DNA of 64,000 nt from Todiramphus chloris collaris (GCA_025345505.1 JANVCC010000185.1:3402500-3466499); one strand, 5' to 3'. Shown: positions 32,221 to 44,130, numbered from the stretch's first letter. Notes: generated from the sequence alone by a model not told the origin. A program made the numbers and translations.

Positions 32221-34020
32221 ATGGGGCTCACCTTTTTCTTTTCTTTATCCCCATCCTCCTTCCCACCCCATGGGAAGGGGGTGTGGAGGGAGTGTGTGGG
32301 GGAGCTGGCAGATGGCAGTTTACCCATGAAATGCTCCTTTGTGTCCCCTTTTACCTCCATTATGTCCCAAGTTACCACCACGATGAGTAGATAATTCCTT
32401 ATGTCAGCAAGCGCCAGAGAGGTGAGCAGTCAGGAGGGAAGGTGCAATGCCAGCCTAGCTCCCTTCCACCATGACTGCATCACTTCCACTTGTCCTTTCC
32501 TTTGGAGAAGACATGGCCTGTTATTTCAGGCTCTCCTGCCAGACCCTGCTTGTTTTGAAACCAGTAGATAGAAGCAGTTCCTGACCCTGCAGCTGTAGCC
32601 CATGGGCTTTCTCTAAGTGATATCCTTGGCAGGTAAATTACACCTACTTTAAGCTCTGCCCTGGTCCTTCCTTGGTGCTTTTCTTGACGTGGCTGCCCAG
32701 CAGAGGCGTGGCGAGAGAGTGACGAGCAGTCCCATCACTCTTATTGTCAACCATCCCTTGTCAAAGTGCTGAAGGTATAATAAATCCTTGTCCAGGAGGA
32801 GGCTGTATTTACATATCTGGTTTCCAGAAATGACAATGGGCTGTTGAGAAAATACAGAATTTTAATCACCTGGTTTGAGCCTGTGCAGAGATTCTGGGGT
32901 ATCACCAGAGGTTGGGCACTATGGCACTGTCTGTCCCTTTATTTGCAAGTGATCATTAGGAGTGATTAATTATAATGAATCTATTTCAGCCCTTTGCAGG
33001 TATCTTTTGCAGTTTACAAAGCACAAACGTGTTTGCGTATCCTTTCCTCTGGTCAATAAACAGGTAAATTGAGGGATGGGGATGTGTACCAGCATCTCCT
33101 CCCCTGTGGAAGATGCCCTAGAGCTCCTCCTACACTCTACATCTGAAAAATAGAGGATGGACCAACTTCTCCTGTGGGTAAGTTTGTAATGGGTCTCATT
33201 GGCAAAAAGGCTGATGTCACCACTTATAGCCAAGCTCTATTAATGAGTTTTTTATTAATAAAAGCCCAGAAACAGAAATCTTCATTCTTAAATGCTCTTT
33301 CAACCTGCCAGCACCCGTCTGGTCACCAATGTACTTTTATGACCTTAATTTTTAGGACATGGACTCATTGCAGCAGCTGTGTCCAGTGGGGATGTGGTGC
33401 TTCAGGACTGATCCTGCCTGCTGCTGCCGATCGCCAGTCCCGTGGACATCAGCAGGAGATGTGCCCTCCATCCTCATGGGTATGGTCTCTCAGAGCCCTT
33501 TTCTGCAGGAGGAGAAATACCCGGTGTGAGGACTGCTGGGGTATGACTGTCACAGCCAGCACCCAACCAGCTGCGGGGGAAACTGGGACCCAGGAGGTGC
33601 TGAGCACCCCAAGAGACCCCAACAACTCTCACCCAGATCTGTATGGTCACCTGGGGATGGAGATGTAGGGGAGAGGTAAAGGAGAAAGACACTTGATGCT
33701 CCTTTCCCATCGGAATCATTTGAAATTCATTCATTAAAGCAAACCTCAGGGAACTCCCTGCTGACGTTTGGATTTGAATTCTCTGAGGTGCACTTGGACC
33801 CACAGCTCGGATTGAAGGACGCAACCCAGCAACAGCTCCCAGGAACCTTGCGAAAGCAGGAACATCTTCCAGCCTGAAGAACGATTGCAAAAGCTCCTTT
33901 CCACATCAAACCATACTCCATAATCCACAGTACTCTTAAAAAAAAATAAGAGAGGGGGAAGGCAATGGGAAAGGCAGTGTAGGGGCAGGATGTAGCTGAA
34001 GCATTCTGCAAACTCCTACT
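32221..34020. other. Unique sequence, no gene seen
   Basis: GC-moderate, with AT-leaning parts at 32940-33010 and 33215-33300 (ATTAATGAGTTTTTTATTAA). No transposon or exon recognised. Open frames of up to 164 codons overlap on both strands. Confidence 0.42.
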
Positions 34021-34410
34021 TAGCATTATTTATCAGCAATGATCTCCAGGCTGGGCCATGATGCATAATTCATTTTCTGCTCAGAGGCTGCCTCTCGAAC
34101 CGAGCCCAGTCTGGCACCTCCCCGCCGCAGCCGCTGCGCGTTCCGGCTCTTCCAAAAAAGCAACTTGGGCACCTCGGCGCGCGGAGTCCTTGGCCTCTTC
34201 GTGTTCATGGGGATGCGACAGTCTGGTGAGGGCTGCTGCTAAGTTTATCCCTGTGCCTGTCCTCCCTGCTCATCCCCCCGGTGCTGGGAGCCGCCTGACT
34301 CGAGCCTTTGCACAGCGCTGCAGACTCGGGGCTGCACATCCCGCTCCTCCCAGGAGCAGAGCCAATTCCCACCCGCTCAGCAAGCAGCCGAGAGCTTTGC
34401 AAAAATGAAG
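34021..34410. promoter_or_regulatory. AT block followed by a CpG cluster
   Basis: 34021-34080 is AT-rich (TTAGCATTATTTATCAGC, CATGATGCATAATTCATTTT). 34095-34400 then holds roughly two dozen CpGs, densest at 34120-34200. This could be a small unmethylated island, an alternative promoter or an enhancer. No exon start or TATA box was recognised. Confidence 0.35.
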
Positions 34411-36227
34411 GAGAGGAGCCGTGTCCTTCTTCAAGGCTCTGTCCCCCTGCCCCAGTTCCGACTGGCCCTGGGCTTTGGGGGGGAAGATGGAGATGCAGCC
34501 CCTGCCTGGTGCACGCGTGGGAGAAGGGAGTCAGAAAGAGGAGCCGGCTGCCTTTTATTCTGGGGCCCACTTCAAACATTTTCTAAAAGGCCAATAAATA
34601 ATTAATAGGAGTTATAAGCATATTGCAGACATGAGGAGTTTTTGCTGCAGATGGTCATGAGGACGTTGTCAGCGAGTTATCGACTGGAGGGCTGCACCAT
34701 CCATCCTCATCGACTGGCCCTTTATTAAGACATCTCTTCATTAACTCTTTACAGCCAACGAGTGGAACTTGAATGTAAAATGGAAGGGCCACAATCCTCC
34801 CAGAACAGTTGAGCTTTGCTTTTTGGAGACAAGGTTGTGTCCTGAATAGGTGCGGAGGCAGGAAGGGTGGAGGGGGAGCAGGTCAAACCACTGCCAAAGC
34901 CCAGCTCAGAGCTGGGACCCGGAGCATCCAACTGAGCCCCATGAGTCAGGCGCTGGCGGGAGGCAGGTGAAGCTGGTGTCTCTTTTCCAAATCAATTCTC
35001 CTTCACTTAACTTTGTCTCCATAGAGCAGACATCTCATTCCATCAGTAGCAATAAATATATCCTATGCTGGGTAGGACCTGAATGTTTTTAGATGCACTT
35101 CCAAAGCTCGGAGGGAGGGTCTGCCCTACCACTGTGTATACTGGTTGTTACTGGTTTCTCTCCCAGGCTCACTAGTTACCACCGGGTGCATTTGCGTGGT
35201 GTCTGGGGATGCTCACTTCTGGCGAAGGGAGCTAAAGGAGAGCTCAGGGCGGTTCTTTCCCAGAGAGCAAGAAGACATTGATGATTTATTTCACTCTCTC
35301 TCTAAGGTAATTATGTACCTAGGCAGTTTTAAAATGTGTATTTCTTTTCTCCGGCAGACCAGAACAGCCTCTCTGGTTCCAGTCTAGCAAATAAATATGT
35401 ATTTACACACTTTATTAAGACGGGTATTACTTTCCCAGAAGACTGGCATAACTCTTCTGCTCTGGTATTTTATGTAAAACTGTATTTGCACATTAGTTTG
35501 AAATATATGTGACAGGCTAGATGGACCCCAGCAGCCTTGGCAATCGCTGAGCACAACTCAAGGAGCTACGTGTGAAGACACACGTGTGAATATGGGTATA
35601 GATCACACACCCAGCTTCCTCAGGACATGCACGTGGCACCCCCAGCTACAGCTCTGCAGTAGGAGGAGGAGATGTCCTTATTGCTCTTTTCTCCAAATGT
35701 GTAAAAAAATCAGCATTAAAATGTCAGGCCAGCTCCAGGGCTGAGGATGGCAGGTGAAACTTCAGGGAAAGGCCACCGAGTGTGTCGCCAACATGAAAAA
35801 TCTGGCATTTGAGTCTTCTGGATTGTCAGTGCCAAGCTTCTCCCGCGAGGCAGTGGGACCATCATCCCCCTCTAGGGCCAGGCTGCAGCTCCTGGCCAGG
35901 CTTCTCATCCCCTCTCCGTCCCTGATGGAACAAGGGCTCCTGCTTTCCACCGAAGTTGTGCTCCTAGGCAGACAGTGGGATGTGTTGCACTCAGCTGCCA
36001 CCCCACCACCTCTTCTCCCCCCTGTATCAGATGCTCATGGCAGAGGCCAGAGCAGATCATGCTGCCCAGGGTTTCTAATTACTGTTCTTTTCCTGCAGAC
36101 AGTTTTTGCTGGCTCCAGCGAGGACACGCGGAGAGATAGCCCCTGGCCCCAGCACAAGCTAAAGCGGGTGGAAGCGGAGGAGCAGAGGGAGCTCTGCCCA
36201 TCCTTGAGGACCCTGGGAGAGAAGGGG
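34411..36227. other. Unique sequence with an AT-rich part
   Basis: 34575-34760 is repeat-free and AT-rich (CCAATAAATAATTAATAGG) and may be regulatory. 35390-35520 is AT-rich as well. A good splice-acceptor-like tract ends in CTGCAG at about 36100 and is followed by sequence that runs into the A tract. No exon is supported. Confidence 0.42.

Positions 36228-36277
<50 letters not shown>
36228..36277. repeat. 50-bp A tract
   Basis: An almost pure A run broken by one G at 36247, the longest homopolymer tract in the window. No upstream AATAAA, no direct repeats and no recognised retroposon body were seen, so it cannot be called a processed-copy tail. Confidence 0.9.
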
Positions 36278-36278
<1 letters not shown>

Positions 36279-36660
36279 CACATTTTCACGTGGTTTCACA
36301 CGCATGGCACAACCTCTGAAATCAGGCATCTAGCAGCAAAACCATGGCTGGATTAACCCAGCGAAGCAGCGGTCTGCGGCGTATTAATTCTCAGACAATT
36401 TTGTAAAGCTGCTTAGCTGAGGAGCTCAATGCGTTTACCAAGCCTTCGTAGGTAATAGCAATTAATTTTAAGAATGGCCAGGGAGTGCTGTGGGTGCAGG
36501 CAGGCCGGGGGCTGTGCTGGTGTGAGAGTGTCCGTGCGAGCTGCTCGCTCCCAGCGATCCAGCCGGGCTCTGCTGCATCTCCGCTGCAGCGACACCGCGG
36601 GCTCCTCGAAGCTCGAATCTAATCGAGCGTAAAACCAGCTGATTGGAGCTGTCCCCAAGG
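36278..36660. promoter_or_regulatory. CpG cluster beside AT-rich DNA
   Basis: 36380-36480 is AT-moderate with GGTAATAGCAATTAATTTTA. 36500-36630 holds about 14 CpGs in 150 bp, ending in CTAATCGAGCG. A small CpG island or regulatory element is possible. Confidence 0.3.
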
Positions 36661-37189
36661 GAAATTTAATAAGGAGCAACCGTCAGCCAAGCAGGCTTCA
36701 AAGAAAAGCAAAGCGGAGGAAGGAGAGGTGGCTCCTATCCCACCGCGGGTGTGGAAATGGCTTAATGATGGGTAGGGACAAGGGAGATCCAAAGAGAGAT
36801 CTGGAAGGGTTGGAGAGCTGGTAGTGGGCTCAGCTCCTGGATGTTCACTCGGATGCTCTGCCGAGGCAGCCAGAGGAGACCTCAGATGGGGCTGTAGATG
36901 CAGCTGCTCAAGAAACGGGCTCTGCCTACGTTGGCTGCTTATCCTGAGATGCCTTGAACGGGCTTTCAGCAGTGTTTGGAGGTCACAAGTCCTACTGACA
37001 TCCCTTTTCTTACTCCTAGCAACTGTCAGCCCTTGAAGTGAGGCCTGTTTGTCAAAGCTGGGTCTGCACAACCCCTTCTTCATCGAGCCCTGTCCCTCCT
37101 TTCCCTCACCCCAACACCACACTGACTGTGTTCAGCAAGACATTTCCACGTGTGCCTGCTATTCAGGGATGGCTGCTCCTGCTGGCTTT
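36661..37189. other. Unique sequence, no gene seen
   Basis: The antisense 167-codon frame (36619-37122) has no recognisable domain. Nothing else recognised. Confidence 0.45.
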
Positions 37190-37460
37190 AAGGGACCTAT
37201 CTAATCCCCTTTAAATTAAGCATATGATTGGGTTTTGGCTAGATTGGGGCCTCGGGCCTTAATCTCTTTATGCCCCACTTTCTCAATCTGCAAAATAGTA
37301 ATTATCTACTTCATGGGGCTAAATTAATTTCCTATATTTCACTGATGCTCATTTTGGCAAAGCACAGGTTGCCATTTACCCAGAGATTGCAATTTGCATG
37401 CTGCTCAGCAAATTATGTATTATATATCCATACACGCACACGCACATCCACAAATCTAAG
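37190..37460 (+). mobile_element. MIR-like SINE fragment within AT-rich DNA
   Basis: CTTAATCTCTTTATGCCCCA, TTTCTCAATCTGCAAAATAG and ATTATCTACTTCATGGGGCT (37257-37321) follow the MIR 3' phrase: ACTTAACCTCTCTGTGCCTCAG, then TTTCCTCATCTGTAAAATGG, then a short A/T run and ACCTCATAGGG. The best core is 37240-37370. It is followed by an exact ATTTGCAT octamer at 37392-37399. The surrounding texture is enhancer-like, so the SINE may have been co-opted. Confidence 0.55.
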
Positions 37461-38560
37461 CCTTGGGGGAAAAAAAAACCCCTAAATGCCACGATGGCCG
37501 AAACAGGATGTAAGCAATAACAGCAAGGATAACAAAAATGCAATTCAGGGATTCAAAGGATTTAGTGAATGGAGAACAGGCTGAGTTGCATAAAAAGAAG
37601 GTGAAAAACTCAACAGAGTTTAGAAGTAGTGAAAAGAATAATGAGTATCAAACAGGGTGGCAGAGCTTAATTAAGAATAAACTTTTTGCAGGTACAGTGT
37701 GGAAGAGTTGCTGGTCAGGACAGAGGGTGAGGAATGATACAGACAAATTCTTTGTAACCCCTCCATCAGTGTCAGGGGAAGAGTAAATGAAGCTTGGGGA
37801 AAAAAATCTGGCATGGCTACGTCTTTGCTTTGCAGGACAGGGAGTGGTGTGGATTAGGGGAGAAGCTGGCAAACGTTACATGTTTTTTGGGGGAAACATG
37901 AAATGGAGAGGACAAAGAAAAGCCTTTCCTAAAATTACCCCAAGGAAGCCCCTTTTCATCCTTTAGAACCCTGCTGGTTGTGGTGCCTGGGACTCGGAGC
38001 ACATAGCACAGTTGGACCCGGAAGAGATTTTGCTTCTGTATCTGCCACTTTTGTGTTTCTTGTTTGCATTGGGCTGCAAACAAGTGAAATTACAGGGAGG
38101 GTGATGTGCTGGTGTGGAAATGTTGGACAGATGAAATCTTGTTTCGGGGTGGGTCTCTATCACGTCTCAGCACGGCTTTGTTGAATGATAAGGTTTGAAA
38201 GGCTACAAGCTTTTTTGTTTATTAAGACAAATCAAAGAGAAGCTCCTGCTCTGTGCTTTTCAGAAGGACTCATTCCATAAAAAGGTAAATAAAAAAAGCC
38301 CCAAACCTTACTGAGTAATTCTCATGGGAAACCAGAGGCTTTGACATCACAATTTTCATTTTCTCCTGCCATGGTCTGCAGAGAAAAAAGACAGCTGAGG
38401 GACCAGAAAGGAAAAGAGAGAAGTCCAAAAGTTACTGAGCAGCATCAGCCTGGTTAAGTCTAATTCCAGTGCATTGACTCTGCTCAGCTCCTTGGGGAAT
38501 GAAGGAATGGAAGGAAAGGAGGAAAAAAAGCAAAATAATTGAAAGGAGTAATTCAATTTG
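37461..38560. other. Unique sequence, no gene seen
   Basis: Mostly AT-moderate, with no transposon or exon recognised. Short A runs lie at 37470-37478. Confidence 0.45.
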
Positions 38561-38830
38561 GGAGGAATTATTCTCCTAATGATTTATGGCTTCATTAGTG
38601 ACTGATTGAACAACTGATTTAATTTTTTTTTATTATTTTGGGTTTTTTACTTACTAGGAATTAAGGCATCTGGCTGAGAGGTTATTGGATGTCACAGCAA
38701 CAGAGACTCATTTGTCTCCATTTAAATACTTAATGATCTCTATCTTTTTGCCCTTCGATCAATAGGCTCTAGAAGCAGTCATTTTGTTGCAAACTTTCTT
38801 GACTTCACAAAACTGTGACCCGGTGCTCTG
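38561..38830. promoter_or_regulatory. AT-rich candidate regulatory block
   Basis: GGAGGAATTATTCTCCTAAT (a foldback), TTTAATTTTTTTTTATTATT and ATTTAAATACTTAATGATC occur in repeat-free DNA. Low confidence. Confidence 0.22.
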
Positions 38831-39160
38831 AGGACCAAGCGGGTGTTTAACAATGAGACATGGCTGAGAGGCCACGGATGCGACAGAGGGACTGTCCCCA
38901 TCCCTGGCTACCCCTGTCCTCGGTCCCGGACCGAAGGTCGAGCCCCACACCCATGCCTCTATTTCACCAGTACCTCCAAGAGCCCACGGGCCTCTAGTGC
39001 TGGGGCTGTTTTGATAAAGCTCTTCACCTTTGAGTGATGCTATGGTTGTGGCTCTGATGGAAATCTACACCAGTTAAGAACTTGTGGTTTTATTTATGTC
39101 CCCAGAGATGAGGGGTTTTTTTTCTTTTAATGCACCTGAAACTGCCAGCTCTGTTGCATC
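38831..39160. other. Unique sequence left of a CR1
   Basis: No feature recognised. Confidence 0.5.
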
Positions 39161-39418
39161 AAGGGGTAATGGTTTTAAACTAAAATAAGGTAGATTTTAA
39201 CTAGAGAAGGAAAAAATCTTTTATACTGAGGGTGGTGAGAGCCTGGCCCAGGCTGCCCAGAGAGGTGGTCACTGCCCCATCCCTGGAACCATTGCAGGGG
39301 AGGTTGGCCAGGGCTCTGAGCACCCTGCTCTAGTTGCAGATGGCCCTGCTCCCTGCAGGGGGGTTGGACCAGATGAGCTTGAAAGGTCCCTTCCCACCCA
39401 AACCAGTTCTATGATCCA
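39161..39418 (+). mobile_element. CR1 LINE 3' fragment, type B
   Basis: AAGGGGTAATGGTTTTAAAC, GGCCCAGGCTGCCCAGAGAG, GGTTGGCCAGGGCTCTGAGC, CCTGCAGGGGGGTTGGACC and CAAACCAGTTCTATGATCC match the 24088-24594 copy in order. The 5' truncation falls at the AAGGGGTGATGGGTTTAAAC point of the longer copy. No coding capacity. Confidence 0.95.
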
Positions 39419-39930
39419 GCAAGCCCAGTGTTGAGACCTGTAAGAATCATGGTGAGACTTGGGTGCTGCTCACAGCAAGGGGCTGGTTGTGTGCTGGGAG
39501 CTAAGGCAGCACCCACCTCTGCGTTTCTAGCTGTATAGCCCTACAGGGGCACATAGAGCTGACTACACAGGAGGTGTGCACATACATGGATATTTCCATC
39601 ACTCAATACACCCCCCATAAAATTCTTTGATGTACGTGTTTTACGTTGATATTAGAAGTAAACACAATAAGTGCAGACTCAGAGCAGTTCACGGGACACA
39701 CATCAAGATGAAAATCTCCTGACTGCAAAAAAACCCCTGGGCACGAGGCTACGGGTTAGCAAAGCCATTTAAAATTTATTATCTATCATTCAGCACGTTG
39801 GTGCCTCCAGGCTCGTCAGCACCCGAGCCAGGCGCATGTCCTTCAACTCTTCGTAATTAGGCAGCCTCCTAAAGTTCAGGCCCTGTTAATTGGTCTCAGA
39901 ACTGCTCAGTGCCATAATTGGAATTTCTTT
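39419..39930. promoter_or_regulatory. Candidate conserved non-coding block
   Basis: From about 39590: TTACGTTGATATTAGAAG, TTTAAAATTTATTATC, TTCGTAATTAGGC, CTGTTAATTGGTC and CATAATTGGAATTTC. Repeat-free, with homeodomain-type words throughout. 39419-39590 has nothing recognisable. Confidence 0.33.
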
Positions 39931-40310
39931 GCCTGGCATTGCTGGCAGACGTGCCAGGCTAGGGCTGTGCCAGGGCGACCTGGCTCCACTGTGGACCAAA
40001 ACCACCCTGGGTCATGCGAACGAAGACTGGATCTCAGGAGGAGAGGGCAGGAACAGAAGTAGAGGGACAAACTGGCTACTTCATCCAGAGATGCACTTTC
40101 AAAGTCTAAATTCAGCTCCGAGTCTCTTCTGGTCAGGGTTTGGTGGTGTGATGGGGCTGGCACAGGGGAGGGGATGCTGCAGCAGCATCCTTCCTGCTGG
40201 GGATATTTTTTATCACCTACAATAATGAAGGTCAAACCACCTGTCAGTCAAAGCACGGGTTCCCTTAGTTCAGCAGTAAAACAGGAGAGCTGAGCCACAG
40301 CCTGACCCTG
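39931..40310. other. Unique sequence, no gene seen
   Basis: GC-moderate; nothing recognised. Confidence 0.5.
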
Positions 40311-40860
40311 TTGCTATTGGATATGAGCTCCATACAGATGATATGCAAACATATTTAAGGTGTTTTGGGTTTGGGGTTTTTTTTTTCGGTCTATTTGCAG
40401 GAGCAATATCAATTTGCAAGGATGAGCTCAATTAACATAACTCATTACTTTCCCTTGTGTAGCTTATGTCAAATGAACACCTCCTTTGAAAGGACTACCA
40501 AGGGGAAAATCACTTGTCCCCTGTACGTACCTGTTGTGATATAACAGCAAAGATATTTTCTTTCCCCCTATAAAATGGGAAGATTCCCTTTTGCTTAGCA
40601 GCTTGTGTGTGGGCTGAATAAAAAAACTCTTTGGCAAAGATCTTTCTTTTTGCCATGGACACAGGCTTGGGAACATCACTGCAGCCTGGGTGTTCATGGC
40701 AAATACAACCTGCTTTTTTTTTTGATGGGAAGAAAGGCAGAAATTTTTTCCCTTGCTGAAGAAAAGTTGAAACCATTTTGCAGACTTCTAATGCAAGTTT
40801 TTTTTTTGTTCATGTTAACCCCTTCTTTGAAAGTAACAGTTGATTCATTTTATTGATAAT
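40311..40860. promoter_or_regulatory. AT-rich block with T tracts
   Basis: GATATGCAAACATATTTAAG (octamer-like, one mismatch), CAATATCAATTTGC and GCTCAATTAACATAAC at 40340-40450 look enhancer-like. T runs at about 40377-40387, 40711-40721 and 40799-40808 are simple sequence. Confidence 0.27.
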
Positions 40861-41160
40861 ACCAACATCTGGAGTTACTAGATATAAAAGGAGGCAGTTG
40901 AAGGCTGGTTTGGTGTCAGGAACAGAATCACCTCTGAGCCAACCAGGTGCTGCCAGCTGGTCAGAGAGGAGGAACCTGTTGCCCATCACCTCCCTACACA
41001 TGGTAGTTTCTCCTTGCAGAGCCTGCTTGATTTCTGACACCATACACATCAAGAGGGTTATTTTAAAACATGGGGTTAGTTGTTTTGTTTTGCTGTGTTT
41101 TGTTTTCACTAAAAATCAGCTCCTACACCACGAAACTGCTGCCTGAACGCTGGGTTGCAG
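40861..41160. other. Unique sequence, no gene seen
   Basis: No repeat or exon recognised. Confidence 0.45.
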
Positions 41161-41310
41161 CAAAACCTAGTAATCTTGATCAGCCCTGATATAAAATGAC
41201 AAGTGGGGGTATCGGCGGGCACACTCCATTTGCTCTGTCAAACATCATAAACAATCCGAAGGATTTATTATTTTTTTCACCTTACCAAAGCAGCAGCAGC
41301 ACGGGGTGGG
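41161..41310. promoter_or_regulatory. Short candidate conserved non-coding block
   Basis: CCTAGTAATCTTGATCAGC, AAACATCATAAACAATCC and GGATTTATTATTTTTTTC occur in repeat-free DNA. Short and low confidence. Confidence 0.22.
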
Positions 41311-42939
41311 TCAGGGTACCTTAAAACTGGAGCAGCCTTGGCCAGGGAGCTGGTTGGAAGTCAAGGTTTTTAAAGGGAAAAAGAAAAGGTGGCTTGGGAT
41401 CCCTGCATGAGTCGGTCCCTGCAGATCTTGGGGGTGAGGGCTGCAGTGGGCTGGGGGCAGGGGATGCTCTCAATACACTGCAAAGCCAAGCTGCATGGAT
41501 GGAGGGGGATAAAACAGTGAACATCTCACTCACCTGTGCTCCAAAATCATTTATAAAAGTGATTTTTGGCTTTTTTGACCTCAAGGAAAGGAAAAATCTC
41601 AGCGCTGGGCACTTGTGCCAAGCTGGGGTGCAGCTGCTGAATGGGGCTGAATGTGCAAGTGGGGAGGGAACCAATCCCTTGTGCTCGGGGGCTTTGTCCT
41701 CTCTCTGATTTGTCTTTGCTGCTTTCTGGCCATCAGGTGAGGCTACAATCTTGAAGAGTACAAGGCAGTGTCTGGCTTGGAGAAAAGGAGGGTGTTTCAA
41801 CAAATTCTAACAGCAGCAGGAACAGGTCACCCTGCCAGAAGGATGCTGGGCTCCAGCATATTCAGCCTGAGCCCCCGAGGAGAGCAAGGAGGGGAGGCGA
41901 ACGGTGCTGCTCGGCTCTCTGTGGGTTTTTTGCCAGCGAAATTAAGCAGGGGTTTGATACAAGAATGCTGTAAAGGGCTTGGGCACCTGCCTGGGCACCG
42001 CTCCTGCTGCGAGTCCAGGAGCGAGCTCTTATTAATTCAGGTGGCAGAGATGGGGAAGCAGCAGCGCTGCTGAGTCCCTGGCTCCCCGCCAGCTCTCCAG
42101 CCGTGTTGGCTGGCTCTGAGAAAAGCCCTTCAGAAATGCCCTCGTCTTCCTCAGCTGAAGCAGCGGCAGTGGGTTTGTGATGTTTGGTTCCATGGTGCTG
42201 GGGGGTCAGCGCTCACCCCTGCCCCAGCCAGCCCTGGCCACCCGCACGGTGCGTGACAGTGACGCTGACCTGGCCTTGCTGCAAAACACAACAAGCTCGC
42301 TCAGCTATGGGGATGATTTGCCAATTAAAACAATCTCCCCCTCCCTTTGCTCCCAGTCTCAGTGGAGCCATGGAAATGTTTCTGCACTTAATATCGTGTG
42401 TAATTATGGGCTGGCTGTCTCAGAAAGTGGCCCTCGATGTACTTAGCAGCATCACCTTCTGATTTTCAAGGCAGCACTTACCAGGCAGGAGAAGAGGAGA
42501 GACAGGAATTATCCAAGTCTTGTGGGAGCCATACATCATGCTCAATTTTTATTTTTTTTGATTTTTTTTTTATACCCTCCATTAGGCTGGAGCGTGGATG
42601 CGTGGGATGACGCAGTGCTGGGCACCACAAAGTGTCCCTCGAGCCACGGCGTTTGGTGACACGGCCACCATCCAGCCAGCCCTCGCTGGCCTTCTGGGGA
42701 CTTGGCCTCCTGAAGGAAAGCCCTGCCCGCTGCAAACAGCCTTTGCTGGGGTTTGCTGCGAGTGCCAGCCAGGAGGCAAGCCAGCGAAGGCGGTCTTTGG
42801 GGGATGGGGTTTGGGGTTTTGATCCACGAGCCAAAGGAAAAGATTATTTTTCTCCTCAATAAACAAATCCCCTCTTCCCCTTTCTGCTAGCCGAGACATC
42901 TGCTCCTCTGAAAAGAGCTTGCACCACAGAGAAATACCT
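41311..42939. other. Unique sequence with a T-rich tract
   Basis: Mostly GC-moderate. T-rich simple sequence at about 42545-42573. 42300-42480 is AT-leaning. Open frames of up to 160 codons on both strands show no domain. No exon is supported. Confidence 0.42.
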
Positions 42940-43160
42940 CCTGCCGCGTGTCCTACTGTCCTCTCTGCCTGTTTTGATTTGCATCCTTTATATTTTCTTT
43001 GGATTACGCTAGTGAGACTCCTTGCTCAGATGTGGTACTAGCGCCAGGGGTTTTTATATTAGGAAATGCTGTTAACCTTTTGCTATTATTTGTCTTACAC
43101 CTCCCCACGTGCTACAGATATCTCTTTTTGTTATCAGAGAGGGAATCCTATAGGACTGGC
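42940..43160. promoter_or_regulatory. Candidate enhancer with octamer, beside a CpG island
   Basis: Exact ATTTGCAT at 42977-42984, then TTTATATTAGGAAATGC, GTTAACCTTTTGCTATTATT and CACGTG (E-box, about 43107). Repeat-free and directly left of the densest CpG cluster in the window. Confidence 0.35.
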
Positions 43161-43400
43161 ATCAAACGCCGCGGCGGAACGGCGCGGGATGGAGGGAGGG
43201 CTCGGTGGCTCTGTAGTGATAATGAGCAGCTCTGTACGTCTTTGAGTCCTGGAGGTTAATGCCTGAAGCTTTTCAACCAGCAAAGAGCAGAAACGCGACG
43301 GAGAGGCGGGTTTAATTCGCAGCCCAAGACAAAGCGCCCGGGCTCTGCTGGCGTTGCCGTGCCCTGGCGAGCGGGATGCTCGGAGCCACCTCTGCACTGG
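43161..43400. promoter_or_regulatory. Small CpG island candidate
   Basis: About 21 CpGs in 230 bp, with the peak at 43166-43192 (CGCCGCGGCGGAACGGCGCG) and a second group at 43293-43380. The remainder of the window is CpG-poor, so this is a clear local departure. It may be a promoter or a CpG-island enhancer. No TATA box, initiator or coding exon was recognised on either side. Confidence 0.45.
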
Positions 43401-44130
43401 TCCATGCAGGTGCCGTGTGGGGTCCTCCCCACCCCGGCACTTGCCCACCCCTCTGGTTGCCCCAGGGCTGGTCCAGACCCGGCGGCTTTCAGGAGGCTTC
43501 TTCAGCCCTGTGGTTGCCCTCCAGACGCTCTCTGGAAGAGAAGAATGGATTTATTCTGATGCTCGGGTACCCTCTGAGGCTGGGGGAACGTGGGTTCTGT
43601 CTCCCTGCAGACTGGGTCTCTGCTGCAGCAGTGCCAGCAAAGCCCTGTTTCGGTGGCCATGTCCCCGTGTCCCCACGTCCCTGTCCTCGGCTCAGGGGCT
43701 GGGGCTGCATCTCAGAGCCCCCAGGACAGCACTGCCTGATGGGGAGAAGAGCGTTTCCATCCCCAGTCCTCCCCTGGTAGCACCAAGGAGGAGAACCCTG
43801 CCTTTATTTTAAACTCCTGATTTTGGTCAAAGGCAAAGGTGACCCTGAACATTAGAAAATGCAGTTTTATTTCTGTTCCAGTTCTCCAGCTCCTCCTTCA
43901 AGCCCTCAGAAAATTCCCTAATGACTTGTTCTCCCTTCCCGGGGTCTCTTTCCTCCAACAAGACAAGAAAACCAAGAAAAACCCACAGACCCTGGACCAG
44001 ACCCGCTGTGTGAAAGCCCATCGTAATTTGGAAGAGCATCAAGTTGGTGCAGAGAGGGATTTCCCAACCCGAGGGCATGAGAGCCCTGCCCCCACCTGCT
44101 GCCCCTCTCCAGCCCTGCCTGGGCAGATGG
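43401..44130. other. Unique GC-rich sequence, no gene seen
   Basis: Overlapping plus-strand frames (up to 152 codons) flank the CpG cluster. They are Pro/Arg/Ser/Cys-rich in the way of random GC-rich DNA and have no domain. Confidence 0.42.

Noticed and set aside
35754..36356. 200-codon frame ending in a lysine run
   Set aside because: The lysine run is the translated 50-bp A tract; the rest has no domain.
43354..43812. Plus-strand frames beside the CpG cluster as a first exon
   Set aside because: Three overlapping frames all stay open because of GC richness; no start context, domain or splice donor stood out.
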